Shown here in pieces: positions 31,973-43,400 of a stretch of 64,000 bases of DNA. Origin of the DNA: Athripsodes cinereus (taxonomy: Eukaryota; Arthropoda; Insecta; Trichoptera; Leptoceridae); the NCBI GenBank assembly GCA_947579605.1, contig OX388310.1, forward strand, positions 2,790,001 to 2,854,000, written 5' to 3'. Within the stretch, counting starts at the first letter, position 1; each line of letters opens with the position of its first letter. Made by a program: the position numbers and the translations under genes. Under the pieces are notes generated by a model that did not search any database, was not told the origin of the DNA, and saw nothing but the letters and a program-made list of their open reading frames with translations.

Positions 31973-34380
31973 TGACACGATATCGTCCCACCAGGACGTT
32001 CGCATCATATCATTTTACAAAATTATCAAAAGAGAAATTATCAAATATTTAAAGAAATGAATTTACATGAATTGTACATAAGAAAAGTATATAATTTGGC
32101 TCGTAACCCCCAGCTTCGCTACATACATTTTGCAATGTACGTAAGCGAAACACATAGAAAATTAATTATATTATATAGAGAAAGTTACAATTATATTTGC
32201 AAGTAAAACAGATTAATATTTTGGCTCAAGTTCATGTCTAGGGATGATTCTACTTAGTCTGTACAAGAGGAATGCATTGTGTGTGGGTGTGTACATATTT
32301 CAATTATACATATTATACTTACGCAAAGTTCAGAGAATTCTTTATCCTTTGGTTTCATCATTTTCTTATGGTCATCATATCATTATAGAATACTTAGGTA
32401 ATTTAAGCAATGTTTCTTCTGTTAGTATACTTTATATTGCAAAGATTCTACTTATATCTTTTCTTGAGTAAAATTATAGATAAATATCTCCAAGTAAACC
32501 ATCAAAAATTATATCAATTGGAACAAAGATTATCATAAGTACATCAGACCTTTCCAAGAAAGTGGATATATTATTTCCATCAGTGGAGCCATTCCTTTAA
32601 CTCTTTGTTGCTTTCATAGTAAAATAATAGGGTCTTTCATCCATCGGTTGATCAAGGAATTGAACCTTTGTGACATAACTACTCCAAGTATAAACTAGGT
32701 TATCTGAATTCCACTTACAAAGAGGCTAAGAAATGCACTTTAAACAGAATAGAAGCACAGAAGGTACTTGTAGGTATAAAAAATGGATTTCAACAGAAAG
32801 ATAACTTATGGTAAGTGATTCACGTTTATTGTGCAAACATATATTACATAACAAGACAGTTATTTTCAAAGTAAATTTGTAGGGAATAACATTCCGTTCA
32901 ATATACAAAGTTATGAAAGTTATACCATATTCGGACGGAGACAATAAAACAAACAAGGGCAATTATCAAATACACCATCCTTGGTATTACAATATAAATC
33001 AATACCTGGTTTATCAAGTGATTTATAAATATTTAATTGGAATCATTCATTCTTCATTCAAACTCAAAATCTTAAATTATTACACAAAGGAAATCAATAC
33101 ATAGGTCAGTTCAATGATAATAGGAACTAAGTTATGGAAAAATTATCATCACCAACAATATTCAATAGTAATATAGTCACTTACAGGTGGACAAGCGAAC
33201 AGTCGTTGAATAACACAAAGACGTGCATGTTACTGATGACGTATTTTGTACACATTGACGGTAGAAGGCAGGTTCGTGAAAGAAACATACTCTGAGGTAT
33301 CTATGGCGGTCGCTGGCCATTCCAAAGACGTACAGGGGTGCGTAGGTGGTGTCAGAATCTGATAGATTCTGTTCTCAGGACGGAAGAGGTCACTACTTCT
33401 CGAGAGGCTTGAGAAACCTTATATGTTTCCACTCCATCCTCTGTGTAAAAGGTAGAAGGCGTCACTATTTCAATAGTCCTTTCAAATTCACATTGGAATG
33501 AGAGTTACATCGGTAAATCACCGATAAGCAATGCGCAGGCTACCCGAGATGAAGCGGTACACGTTGCAGACTTATGAACACATTCATAATGTTAAATTTA
33601 CATCACTGAGCAAGTATAAAGAATTGTTTAAGTGGTTTGTATGATTCCTAACATGGAATAGTTGTTCAGAAACAATGGATTATCTTATTTCACACGGTTA
33701 TGAATATTGGCGGGAACACAACGAAACCACACCCTAACGGACATATATTATTTACTCAAAACTTTCCAAATGTTATCCTAATATCACTTCAATAACCTAA
33801 TATATATAACTCAAAGGTAACACAAGCCTGTTCATAACATTATTCAATTTATTAATTACTATTAATTATTAATCGTTACTATTGTTCCTTGATATTGGCG
33901 GTAAGATTGGTCGCGCACGTAAAACTAACACAGACTTGTAAAGTACATTATTAACGACACACAATAAGGATAGTTTTACATACAATAGAGGGCAACACAC
34001 TTGTTTATCACATTACGAAGTTAAGTACTATTACATAATTATTGTTATTATTATTATTGTGTCGGAGTTACGCACATCGCTGTTCGCGACTAAGGCGGGA
34101 AGGGACAAACCCTTCTTTCGTCCAACCTATGCCATGGTCTGTAGGTAACTGAATTTGCTTGCAAGCGACGCGAGGAGGAACAGGCACGTTTAACGGTTAT
34201 TCTTCAAGGGAATGAGAATCATACGATGTGGTGCCGTGTGCAGATCGAAGCATCAGCCAGTCACGTGTTCCTTGTAACGTACAATTATTATTATTATTAC
34301 GGAAGACTCACAGACAACAAATGACTGTAGGAACATTAGCCAGTATGAACTTTTCCGCAGCGATTATTTAATGCGTAGCA
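31973..34380. mobile_element. 2.4-kb TG...CA insertion, probable solo LTR or non-coding LTR element
   Basis: It starts TGACACGATATCGTCC and ends TAATGCGTAGCA, the TG...CA ends of an LTR, with a 4-bp duplication. I found no direct repeat of the first bases near the end, so it is either one very long solo LTR or a non-autonomous element with unrecognised LTRs. Open frames are all under 80 codons. The boundary is well fixed because the host LINE frame is restored exactly on removal. Confidence 0.72.
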
Positions 34381-35545
34381 ATAGCCTCTAGATTCTTTAA
34401 GGGAATTCACGAACGAAAAGAAAGACTTGAAATTGCCCTTAAGTGACTTCTCAGTGTTATTAATAAAAGACCTATATTCGTGATTCTGCGACAACTTCAA
34501 CTGAGCTCTTAGTTGAAAAAATAAATTGTAGTCAGAATCATTACGGTTCATCTTCCAATTACGCCAAGCCTTGGACTTTCTCTTAAACAACAACACAGTT
34601 CTATTAGAGAACCATTTGGGAAAATTATTAGGTGCCACCCTCTTCATAGGTGTATGCTTCTCAATTATTGGCAAAACATAACCATAAAAAGATTCAACCA
34701 TCTCATTCACCGGTCCGTTTCCCAAAACGCTGACCCAATCAACACTTTGTACTTCAAAATTTATTTCCGAAAAGTTTGACTTAAAGTATATCAATTTCTG
34801 GATCATATTTTGAGACAAATCCTCAGCAATTTCAAACTCATAATCTATCAACAGTGAAGGATAGTGTGAATCCTTACCAACCAGTGGAGAGTCACATCTG
34901 GTAACAGAACACGGAATAGTTGAAAGAACTAAATCCAAGATAACTTGATTGCTGTTATAAACTCCGTTAGACTGAAACATATTGAGAAAAGATATAGATT
35001 CTATCAAATACTGCGCAACAGGACCCGAATAAGAATACGGAACAAAGATTGACTCAACATCGGGGTCTTTTTTCCATTGGATTGTTGGGATATTGAAATC
35101 TCCAAAAAGACAAATATCCGTTTTGTCGTAATAGCTGATTAAACGTTCAGATATACTTTTAAAAAAGATGTTTTAAGTATCTAAGGATGTGGAAGGCGGT
35201 ATTTATACTACACCTAGTAGCGATGAGCATTTTTCCATGGAACTATGTGTTACCGATGAAAAACGAATACTGGTAAAAAACTTTCACCAATATCATCCCA
35301 AAAAAGAGTGGATGAACATCCTAGTGTCCGATCCACAGCAATTAAGAACCCACCTCCATCCCTTTTACCACTCAACATGAAATCCCTATCCTTCCGGTAA
35401 ACTGTATATTCGTTTTGAAAAAGTTCACTATCAAATATCCCACAATTTAGCCAAGTTTCCGTCAGAACAATTATATCATAATTATTTGCAAATAAGTTTG
35501 CTCTAAACTCCTCGATCTTAGACTTCAAGCCCCGAAAATTCTAAT
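34381..35545 (-). pseudogene. jockey-like LINE endonuclease and linker
   Basis: This is an APE-type endonuclease that would nick the target. The minus strand reads NFRGLKSKIEEFRANLF, DIIVLTETWLN (catalytic Glu of ETWL), CLFGDFNIPTIQWKKD (GDFN motif) and LDLVLST. A linker follows, with FPKWFSNRTVLLFKRKSKAW and YRSFINNTEKSLKGN, ending LKESRG where the LTR-like element entered. Frames shift between 35007 and 35250, and a stop precedes NFRG. It is the same element as 30370-31972. Confidence 0.82.
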
Positions 35546-35898
35546 AGAATACTTTAGTGTGGTTCACCTTGTAGTATGATATAAGTATTCCCTAAATAGA
35601 ATATAAAATTATTGTAGGGCCCTATACTCATAGCAGTTGTACAATACTTAAAACAAACATATAAATTAAATCTCCACAAATGCATACTTCTTCCAATAAT
35701 AATAACATCATCAAGCAAACGAACACATGAAACAATACAACAAATGCGGCCAACACGGAACAGACCAGATACTTTATTACTAAAATAATATTCGCAAAAC
35801 ATTCGCATATTTTTTTGCGAATGCGAATGCGAATACTTTGAAAGATGCGAATATTCGCGAATGCGAATGCGAATATTCGTTACATCACTAGTAGATAC

Positions 35899-36524
35899 GA
35901 TTAAATCATTTTGATAAATTGCCACATTTGAAAACAAGACATATTTTAAAATGCGTCGTTTTGAGGAAAACCACTGCAAGAATCCTTGCCTCTCATAGAT
36001 TCTGTAGTAATGTGGTACTCTTTTTGCATGTATGGAAGGCACGTCACTGCTCTATTATAGGTATAGTTGATACTTCCTTTCCATTGTTGTTCTTATTATA
36101 TCGGTATGTACTATGTAACTTTTATTAGTTTCAACGAAGTTGGCAATAAACACAAGACGTTGAAATAAACCAGATATTATTATATTGGGTATTAAATATT
36201 ATTATTATTGTGTTTGGTATTATATATTTACATTGTTTACTATCACACTTTATACCCGACATTTCCGTAGAAGTGATTAAACTGATCAACCAATGAATTG
36301 TATTCAAATACTTTATTATTATTGTAACAAACATTGTTTTATTTCCACACCCTTGGTTTAAACTTCGACGTATATTGTAGACTTGAAATTCAAAAGAAAA
36401 ATTTGTTATGCCACCAAACAAATTTTGCGACCAAGAAAATTGGTGTTGCAAGGTTTGAAGGATATTTATTGTGTGTTTTTTTTATTGTAGGTGTCCTTTT
36501 ATGGCTTTGTAAGGTATACGGAAT
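35899..36524. other. Gene-free stretch
   Basis: Several short AT-rich frames and no recognised family. Confidence 0.4.
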
Positions 36525-36640
36525 ATGCAATACTTAAGTATAAGTAGAAAAGAGACCATTAGCTTCTGAATGTTATGGAGTAAAACAGAATATTATTACC
36601 TATTTTGAAATATGTTTTCTGAGAAACTTGGTCTATACCA
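36525..36640 (-). repeat. Dispersed repeat, inverted copy of 26830-26950
   Basis: AGTATAAGTAGAAAAGAGAC, then CATTAGCTTCTGAATGTTAT and GGAGTAAAACA mirror the 26.9-kb sequence. Confidence 0.65.
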
Positions 36641-38109
36641 TAAAGGTCAATGATTTTAAAAACAAAAGAATATTCTTTTAAATGCGTAATTAAATAATAA
36701 TATTTCGAGGATAATAAATTCTTACAATTAGCGCTAGTTTGTGATACATCATTGCCAGAAGGCTTGGTAACGAATTGATCGCCACACGAATAAAATAGAA
36801 TGGAATCAAGCGAATTTTAAATTTCTCTCTCTATCAGAATGCATGGCGTAACTCATCGCTGAATTAAAATTCAATCTTGTGAATTTAGTCGATCGAAAAT
36901 TACGCCTAAAATCTTGATATTAACTATGATTTATTTACAGAAGTGGTTTATTAAGTAAATTTGTAAATTCAGGTGAGAATAAGCAAATATATAAAATTTT
37001 CTCATTCGTCAAACACTTCGTTTCAATGCTGCATACAAAAATTAGGTATTGTGAAAAAGCTTGTTGAATCTTGTTGAAAAGCGATCTTATTCGACAAGTC
37101 GTAAATCTATGAAAGGAATAAACTTGGAAAGCGAAAAAGGTGCTTCGTATACAATATCCATTCATCTGCAATCTTATTTCAGAAGGAATATCATTTTCTT
37201 GAAGTTTTTATTTGGTGCAGAATAATTTATCCAAAAGGGTTTATGACTGTCTCGATTGTAAAATCTCTGCAACGATAAATTCGATTTCAAACTCAAATTC
37301 AAAGTCAAAGACATTCTCTCTGTCTGATATATTACATAGCTCAATAGCATTGTGAACAGTTTTCAATGCACAGATTACATACAATCAAAAGAAACTTGTA
37401 ACAAGACGATAAAATATTTTTTCCATTTTTTTTTTTGCATTTAAAGTTGTTTTATTCAAGAAGAGAATACGAGTCGTTACTAGTTGTTAAACTTGATGTT
37501 TTAAATTTATTGTGTTTTTCAATTTTATTTTTTGCTGAAAAGTGACAGATTTCAGAGAAAGTTTTCAAAAGCTTCTAATAGTATTACATAGTTTTTTGTG
37601 AAGCAACTTTTGTATCCTAGAAAAGAAACATTACATGACTTTTTCTGAATAGTTTTTCTGCTTCCTCCTAGAGGAGGATACATGTTCTGAAAACTTTATT
37701 CTAACAAAACTAATCGTTTTATTCAGCTATGAAATTTGTTAACATTAGTAAAGTTTTTCATGAGTCAGAGAGACGTCGTGTTTATTTATTACACAAGTCA
37801 TGAGTTCACTCGTTGCCCAATCAAACGAATGATATTTTACCAAATAGTGAATTAATTCGTAATACAGTAGGTATGTATATTGCGTTGTGTCGTTAATAAT
37901 AAAATATTGAGAATAAGCAGCATCCTTCACCGCTGAATTCAAAAAATTATGTAAATGTTAATATTTTCAAGGTAAATTAAACAAATGCTTTTTACTTTTA
38001 TAAAATAGTGAAATTTAATATATTTGACAATTGACTTCCGGTCTCCTTACTTAACGGACTTTCAGAAAGTTTCATATATATACACTGGCAATTTGTAAAG
38101 CGCCGATGC
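36641..38109. other. Gene-free stretch
   Basis: CGTAACTCATCGCTGAATTA at about 36.85 kb is a short Rep240-like trace. Nothing else recognised. Confidence 0.4.
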
Positions 38110-38375
38110 TCCCTTCATAAAGGTGTGTTTTCAGCTGCCTTCTGAAGCCTTCCCCATTCGCTTTCTTTCGTGGACCCAGAAGCAGCATATTCCAGTATCT
38201 TGGACCCGCAAAGCCAAATACACCATCTCCAGAGCGCGTCCTGTGATTTTGAGATGGTTCAATAAGTCTGCATTTTGCTCCATCCTATGCTGAGGGAAGT
38301 ATGAGTCGTCTTTCACTGATGATGTTGATCTTGTACATCTCCGACAGATAAAACGATAACACACCTTTCAAGGCC
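38110..38375 (-). other. Unidentified 77-codon frame, possibly relic
   Basis: The minus-strand frame runs FICRRCTRSTSSVKDDSYFP, ..., LALRVQDTGICCFWVHERKR to a stop at about 38131. It is less AT-biased than its surroundings, so it may be a decayed coding piece, but I do not recognise the family and assign no function. Confidence 0.3.
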
Positions 38376-38462
38376 GAATATATATTCACATATATTTTGT
38401 ACTCCACTCTATATCTATAACATGAAAATATAAAAAAAAACTTTCGTAATATTTACGGAAAT

Positions 38463-38464
<2 letters not shown>

Positions 38465-38499
<35 letters not shown>

Positions 38500-38790
38500 C
38501 TTTTATTAATAAAAAAATATGTTAACAAAGTCTATATTATTTGCCTAATCCCTTATGGGGATTTTGGGCTGTGATCTTAAATATCTTACATTACAATAAT
38601 AATATTAAACAATCAAAATATAAATATTGTACATATATTATGTTTATACCTATAATAAACTATCCGCCCCACAAAGTCCAGAACAACCCGTGCCCAATTC
38701 TTAGATCAACCATCGAGGATTTTTGTGTAATATGTATCCTTTAACCTTCTTTTTGAACTCCTCGATGGATTCGCTTTTATTATGATATTA
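38465..38790 (-). pseudogene. LINE 3' end with poly(A) tail
   Basis: The minus strand codes NKSESIEEFKKKVKGYILHK, then NPRWLI and a stop. About 250 bp of 3' UTR follow, ending in a ~30-nt A tract (plus-strand poly(T) at about 38467-38497). The FKKxxK end fits jockey/CR1-like ORF2. The uninterrupted tail suggests a recent insertion. Confidence 0.6.
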
Positions 38791-39160
38791 TTATTTTGAT
38801 TTTTATTATTTTATTATTATTATTCATTTTATTATGATAAAATGTTTTAACGGGATTCAGATAATCTTTACATTTTGATTTTACTAGACTGTTGATCTAG
38901 GTTTAATGAAATTGGTATAAACGTGATTTCGGTGTATGAAAATTGATATTACATATTATATTAATCTTATATTTGGATAAACTAAAGACCAGAATTGGAA
39001 AAAATCAGAAATGTGTTGAGAGGTCATTGAAATTATTATTTCACGTGAGAATCATAACCAACAATACTTTATTTTAAAATATACATTAAAAAAAAGATAA
39101 ATATCAACAATATGAATGTATACATCAATGTCTGGTACATTCTTGGAGTTATGTCACATA
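38791..39160. other. Gene-free stretch
   Basis: AT-rich with (TTA)n-like sequence only. Confidence 0.45.
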
Positions 39161-39337
39161 GGGCTATGTTCACATGACAAAATTTTGACGAGCGTTTTCA
39201 AATCGCGCGTCTAGAAATCCTTATGTTTACCTTACAAGTGTTCACATGAGCGTTAACGCGCGTTGACGCGCGCTCATGTGAACCTTTGTTAGATAAATAT
39301 AAGGGTTTCTAGACCCGCGTTACGTGTGAACTTAGCC
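39161..39337. mobile_element. ~177-bp MITE with inner palindrome
   Basis: Ends GGGCTATGTTCACATG and TGTGAACTTAGCC are inverted and flanked by TA. The inner hairpin GTTCACATGAGCG...CGCTCATGTGAAC surrounds a GCGCGTTGACGCGCG core. The GC-rich centre contrasts with the AT-rich flanks. Confidence 0.65.
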
Positions 39338-39410
39338 TAATACAACCATAATACCCATGTAAATGTTGAAAACGACTATTCTCAGCTACTGCGGGATTGG
39401 TATGCACTTA

Positions 39411-39503
39411 TTTTTGACTATACAGTCACTTTGCGCATCGTAGAGTTTAAGATCATAACTAGAATAAGATCTATTTAGATTGCGACAAAAGTAATCCTGC
39501 AAG
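39411..39503 (+). repeat. Decayed half of the 211-bp foldback
   Basis: TTTTTGACTATACAGTCACT, GCGCATCGTAGAGTTTAAGA and AAGTAATCCTGCA track the right arm of the foldback with many substitutions. Confidence 0.55.
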
Positions 39504-40837
39504 CTGTATTAAAGGGCCCCTTTAGCAAAAACGATAAAAAATTCATTTTTCAACAAGTTTGGTACACAAACTCTCAAAACTTGTCGAACCTACGAACATT
39601 TTGATTTGATAAAATATGAAAACAAATATTAATTACCTACCAATATCAAACTTTAACATTAAAAAAAAAATTTGATTTTAGCTTCATAGTATCCGTTTAT
39701 AAAAAAGCATATTTCTAAAAATCGAATTCGGGGGTGTGTTTGGTACAGAAATGCATGAGAATCCTACAAATTTTCATATATTTATTTTAATATTACGAAT
39801 ATTTAGATAGTTATTACAATTATAGAACAAAAAAAACTATTTTTTAATTTTTTTTTTCATGGATATTTAAAAATAATTTTTTTTGATAAAATTTCTCATA
39901 TTTTGAAACCAAAAATTACAACATGAACTCGATTTTTTTGGATAGGTACTAAAAAAGTTTACTAAAATCTATGGTTTTTATATGCTTGATAAGATGAATA
40001 AAAAATATGTATATTTTACAAATAATAAGTATTTTGATATAACAAAGAGTACCTAAATAAATCTCGTCAGTCTGCGATTTATTTATTTTTTAGTAAAAAA
40101 CTAATATTGGTAATAAATACTTGTTTTTTTATTTTATCAAATCAATATGTTCGCTAGGGTCAACAAGTTTTGGCAGTTTTTCTATCAAATTTGTTGAAAA
40201 TTGAATATTTTAATTGACGAGAATTGCGAATGTCAATTCGAAAATACCTACGTTAAAACATATTTTTGCTGCCCTCTGTCTGCATATATTATGTTCGAAA
40301 TCTTACTATCCCGAGTATTCAGCGAGAAGAGAATATTGTAGCTAGGATGATTCAATATTACCATACATAATGATTATATTTGTACAAATCTTTTTAATAT
40401 CCTGACTCCAGAATAATCGACAAAGTTAACTAAGATGAAATCGTTAGATAAAGCAAGGTGAATCGATTGGAATGAAATAAAAAGGGAAGATTTTATATTT
40501 CCCAATACCTACTCAGGATATTATCAAACTCCTTTAATTTTCGATAAGAGAGCATTAAGAATATAATAATAAATCTTTATTAAAATAAGCCTCCATTCTT
40601 CTCAAGAAGCTTTCAAGTTTTCTGTTTTGTAAAATATCAAGTCAACCATATATAAACATGCACTCCAATTTCTTTTATATAAGTTTGGTTAATTCCACTC
40701 AAACATGTTATTCAAATTTTAGATGCGGGTTATTAAAAGATGAACGAGACTAGTTACTTGCTAATTAGTAAGGTATGTTGAAATAACTTTATTTCTCGGA
40801 TATTTCAGGAGTCCAAGGACTCCAACATAAAAGACAG
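39504..40837. other. Gene-free stretch
   Basis: No gene or repeat end recognised. Confidence 0.45.
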
Positions 40838-40915
40838 CTTGCATGTTTTATATGCAGCTGGTCTGCTGGCTACCCCACTTGTGGGATATGCCGTGATGGT
40901 ATAGTAGTAGTAGGA
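40838..40915 (+). repeat. Rep240 tail with (TAG)n
   Basis: GCTTGCATGTTTTATATGCA, GGCTACCCCACTTGTGGGAT and GTGATGGTATAGTAGTAGTA form a 5'-truncated copy with a clear TAG array. Confidence 0.8.
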
Positions 40916-40984
40916 CTCCTATTTATCCGTTTAGGTGAAGATTTTTTTTTTTAATATTAGTAAGGTACTCGTAAACAACTTTTT

Positions 40985-41175
40985 TCACAGCGAAAGCATT
41001 TTAGCGATAAACTCGCCCTCTGCACGTTAATTTTTTTCTTTTTTTCAAGTAAGCCACCCGACACCGAGTGAATTATGCTAGTACGTTGAATTGTATAACT
41101 GATATTTTTATGATACTTTGTTTTGATTTGAAACATTGTAACCAATGTACAGTAAAGAATAAAATAAATAGATAG
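40985..41175 (+). mobile_element. LINE 3' end (GCGATAAACTCGCC family)
   Basis: TTAGCGATAAACTCGCCCTC to CCAATGTACAGTAAAGAATA, then AAATAAATAG. Confidence 0.6.
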
Positions 41176-41479
41176 ATAAAAGAAGGAAATTTTGTAGATT
41201 TGGTAAATGAATTTGATATACTTTGCAATCTCCTTGGTTTTGTTAAGGAACATTTTCAAAAATTAAGAGAACGTTACTTTTTGTTGAAGAATATTTTGTG
41301 CCACTCCTAAACTAAATGGTTTCGATTAATTTTTCAAATGTACATAAATACTTTTTTTAGGTCTTATATTCCCGAAGTTTGATGATTTAATCGAGTTTTA
41401 TAAAGTGAGGATTTTTTAGGTCTTACATTTAAAAAAATAAATTATTTGATAGAGTTCTCAAAAATAAGGATATTTTACA

Positions 41480-41640
41480 GGACGGCCATGTGTTGAGTAC
41501 ATTGAACAGGAGAACATTGCATGAGGAATTTTATGAAAGTGACGGAAGCGAAAGATGTCTGCAAGGATAGAAGAAAATGGCGCTCGATCCTTTCTGCCTA
41601 CTGCAAAAGGGAAGTGGCGTGATGGTATGTATTTCAATGA
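41480..41640 (+). pseudogene. RTE-like LINE end, with Rep240-like tail
   Basis: Frames read HVLSTLNRRTLHEEF, then MRNFMKVTEAKDVCKDRRKW and RSILSAY. It ends GTGGCGTGATGGTATGTAT, matching the 56.7-kb LINE terminus and, in part, the Rep240 terminus. Confidence 0.68.
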
Positions 41641-42134
41641 AAAATTGTATACGCATAATCAAAACTCTGTTCAAAATTGTCTAAAATCCACATTTTTTAA
41701 AAGAACCCTAGGGTCTATGGACCCTTGTTCTTGTTAATGCCTCAATTTCAAACAGAATTATTGCGGCGAAATGTCTACTTGACCATGAAATCAAAATAAA
41801 AAATTGTATTTTCGATATTTTATGGCAAAGAGAAAAAACACATACGCATGAAAAATTGCAATTTTATTACGTCCATTAAATTAGAAATACGAATTGTTTG
41901 CTTTTAATACCCTAGAGAACAAAAAATAAAATATATTCCACTTTTTGCGAGAGTAAATATAAATGGGTGAAAAAGGTTATGTGTTTTGTTTAATTAAAAT
42001 TTACATATTTTTATAATGATATTTTTCTGGAGTTTTATTTGAATCAGTGGTCGACAAACTATTTTCCTTGATATTGAAATTATTTTTATAATAAACCATT
42101 GTATGAGGTTACATGTGTAAATTTAAATCATGAA
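41641..42134. other. Gene-free stretch
   Basis: No recognised feature. Confidence 0.4.
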
Positions 42135-42137
42135 TCT

Positions 42138-42245
42138 ATCATATAAGGCTTAAAAAGACAACGTCTTCGATTTGGTAGTTTCTCAGATGGGACTTGAACC
42201 CACAACCCATTCTTTTCGAAGTGGAATTATCCAGCATGCAGTACC
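42138..42245 (-). repeat. tRNA-derived SINE, minus copy
   Basis: The reverse strand has CTGGATAATTCCACTTCGAA, then GGTTGTGGGTTCAAGTCCCA. The latter is a clean B box, and the former looks like the D/anticodon region of an Arg(TCG)-type tRNA. The acceptor stem does not close, so it is not a tRNA gene. Confidence 0.6.
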
Positions 42246-42290
42246 CATATTAGGTATACCAGAAAAGTCAATGGAGTTTATTTGAAAGAA

Positions 42291-42470
42291 TTCCGGAGCC
42301 TTTGGTATGTCACCCGGTAGCTTAACTGGACAAAGCAGACCTCGCAAAACGGATGGGTTGTGGGTTAAGTCTGGCGGATCACCAAATTATATGATAATTT
42401 CATGTGATAATTTGAATTACCTTGAGTCAATTCAGATTTTGTGAAAAATTAAATAAAGCGTTTATATAAT
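42291..42470 (+). repeat. tRNA-derived SINE, plus copy
   Basis: TCACCCGGTAGCTTAACTGG (A-box-like) and GGGTTGTGGGTTAAGTCTGG (B-box-like) are followed by AAATTATATGATAATTTC and an A/T-rich tail. It is in inverted orientation to the copy 50 bp upstream. A related piece is at 54.4 kb. Confidence 0.6.
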
Positions 42471-42482
42471 TGCCTACCTACT

Positions 42483-42577
42483 TTTGATTTTATATTGGCA
42501 CGTAGAGGACGGCGTGTATATTTATTTTATGCAGCTGTTTTGTTGGCTACCCCACTTGTGGGATATGCCGTGATGGT
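42483..42577 (+). repeat. Rep240 tail copy
   Basis: TTTTGATTTTATATTGGCAC, GTAGAGGACGGCG and GGCTACCCCACTTGTGGGAT to CCGTGATGGT. Confidence 0.78.
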
Positions 42578-43124
42578 GTTGTTGTAGTTATACTAAAGAC
42601 GTTGTTGGAATAATTATATTATTCTTCGTTGTTCTATAATTATTATGTGCCTAGGATCATGGTCATCATTTTTGCTGGCGAATGTCATTAAGCAACACTC
42701 TCTGCAGCTCCTCATGCATGGTTCATTTTGTTGTTTCCACCAGCTGGACAATGGATTTCAAAAATTGCAAAACTAATATTTATCTATTATTTCAAACAAA
42801 CATTTTCAGTGTTTTTATTTAATCGTTTTGGCCCTCACACTTCAAAAGTTTGTGTAACTCTGAATTTGTTTCTGGTAGGTAACTGTTTTTTTTAATACTT
42901 AGTAAGTAAATTTTATTCATGTGCGGTCAGGGTATTTTTCTATCTGCGTACGTCCTATGCTAATGAAAGCCGAAAAGTATTTTTTCCTAAAGTAAATACT
43001 TGATATCCAAATGAGAAAATATTAATTTTAAAGGAGCAGTATTATTTTTTACATACCTCCAACCAAGGAAAACAAAAAAAATATTTAAATATGAAGTTAT
43101 CTTCATCAGTTGCTCCATATACCA
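42578..43124. other. Gene-free stretch
   Basis: No recognised feature. Confidence 0.4.
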
Positions 43125-43262
43125 TAACACCGCATCCTTTGCGATGTAGGCAAACGTGTTACGGGAACTTTTTTCTTCTGTTATATTTGTACAATAATTC
43201 CTCATGCGCACTCATTTTCTCAATGAGTTCAGCACGTGCCAATTAATTACAATCTTCGAGTT
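43125..43262 (-). pseudogene. RTE-like LINE end, decayed
   Basis: Minus strand: GTGCTGAACTCATTGAGAAA, then GCGCATGAGGAATTATTG and TTTGCCTACATCGC, with GGTGTTATGGTAT near the end. These parallel the 56.7-kb copy (RRAYMRNC...FAYPASDAA). About 20 codons around CKDRRKW are lost. Confidence 0.5.
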
Positions 43263-43288
43263 ATTCTTAACACAATCTAAATACTATC

Positions 43289-43400
43289 TTAATCTTGTCT
43301 GGATCTTAATCTTGTCTGGATCTTAATCTTGTCTGGATCTTAATCTCGTCTGGATCTTAATCTTGTCTGGATCTTAATCTTGTCTGGATCTTAATCCTAA
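43289..43400 (+). repeat. 17-bp minisatellite derived from a foldback arm
   Basis: Six units of TTAATCTTGTCTGGATC (43289-43390, one with CTCGTC) plus a partial unit. The preceding TTATTCTTAACACAATCTAA matches the foldback arm (TTACTCTTGACAAAACTAAA), and the unit matches TTAATCTAGTCTTGATC in the same arm. Confidence 0.85.

Larger units (their letters stand above)
30005..35785 (-). mobile_element. jockey-like LINE inside the hAT element
   Basis: On the minus strand the order is endonuclease (from about 35540), linker, reverse transcriptase, C-terminus (to about 30370), 3' region. The ends are approximate. ATTACTGA near 30.0 kb and ATTACTAA near 35.78 kb might be a decayed target duplication. 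It is split by the insertion at 31973-34380. Confidence 0.75.
29781..35890. mobile_element. hAT-type inverted-repeat element carrying nested retroelements
   Basis: Perfect 16-bp ends TAGTGATGTAACGAAT (29781-29796 and reverse at 35875-35890) are flanked by an exact 8-bp duplication GTAGATAC (29773-29780, 35891-35898), as expected for hAT. Both ends carry arrays of GCGAATGC words. Next to the left end is a ~110-bp module also found in the hAT MITEs at 48.3 and 59.2 kb. No hAT transposase is seen; the bulk of the 6.1 kb is a LINE, itself interrupted. Confidence 0.88.

Noticed and set aside
42138..42245. A functional tRNA-Arg gene on the minus strand
   Set aside because: The B box is good but the acceptor stem does not pair and the family is repeated elsewhere as a SINE.
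43289..43390. A CRISPR-like array
   Set aside because: Units are directly adjacent with no spacers; it is a minisatellite in an animal genome.
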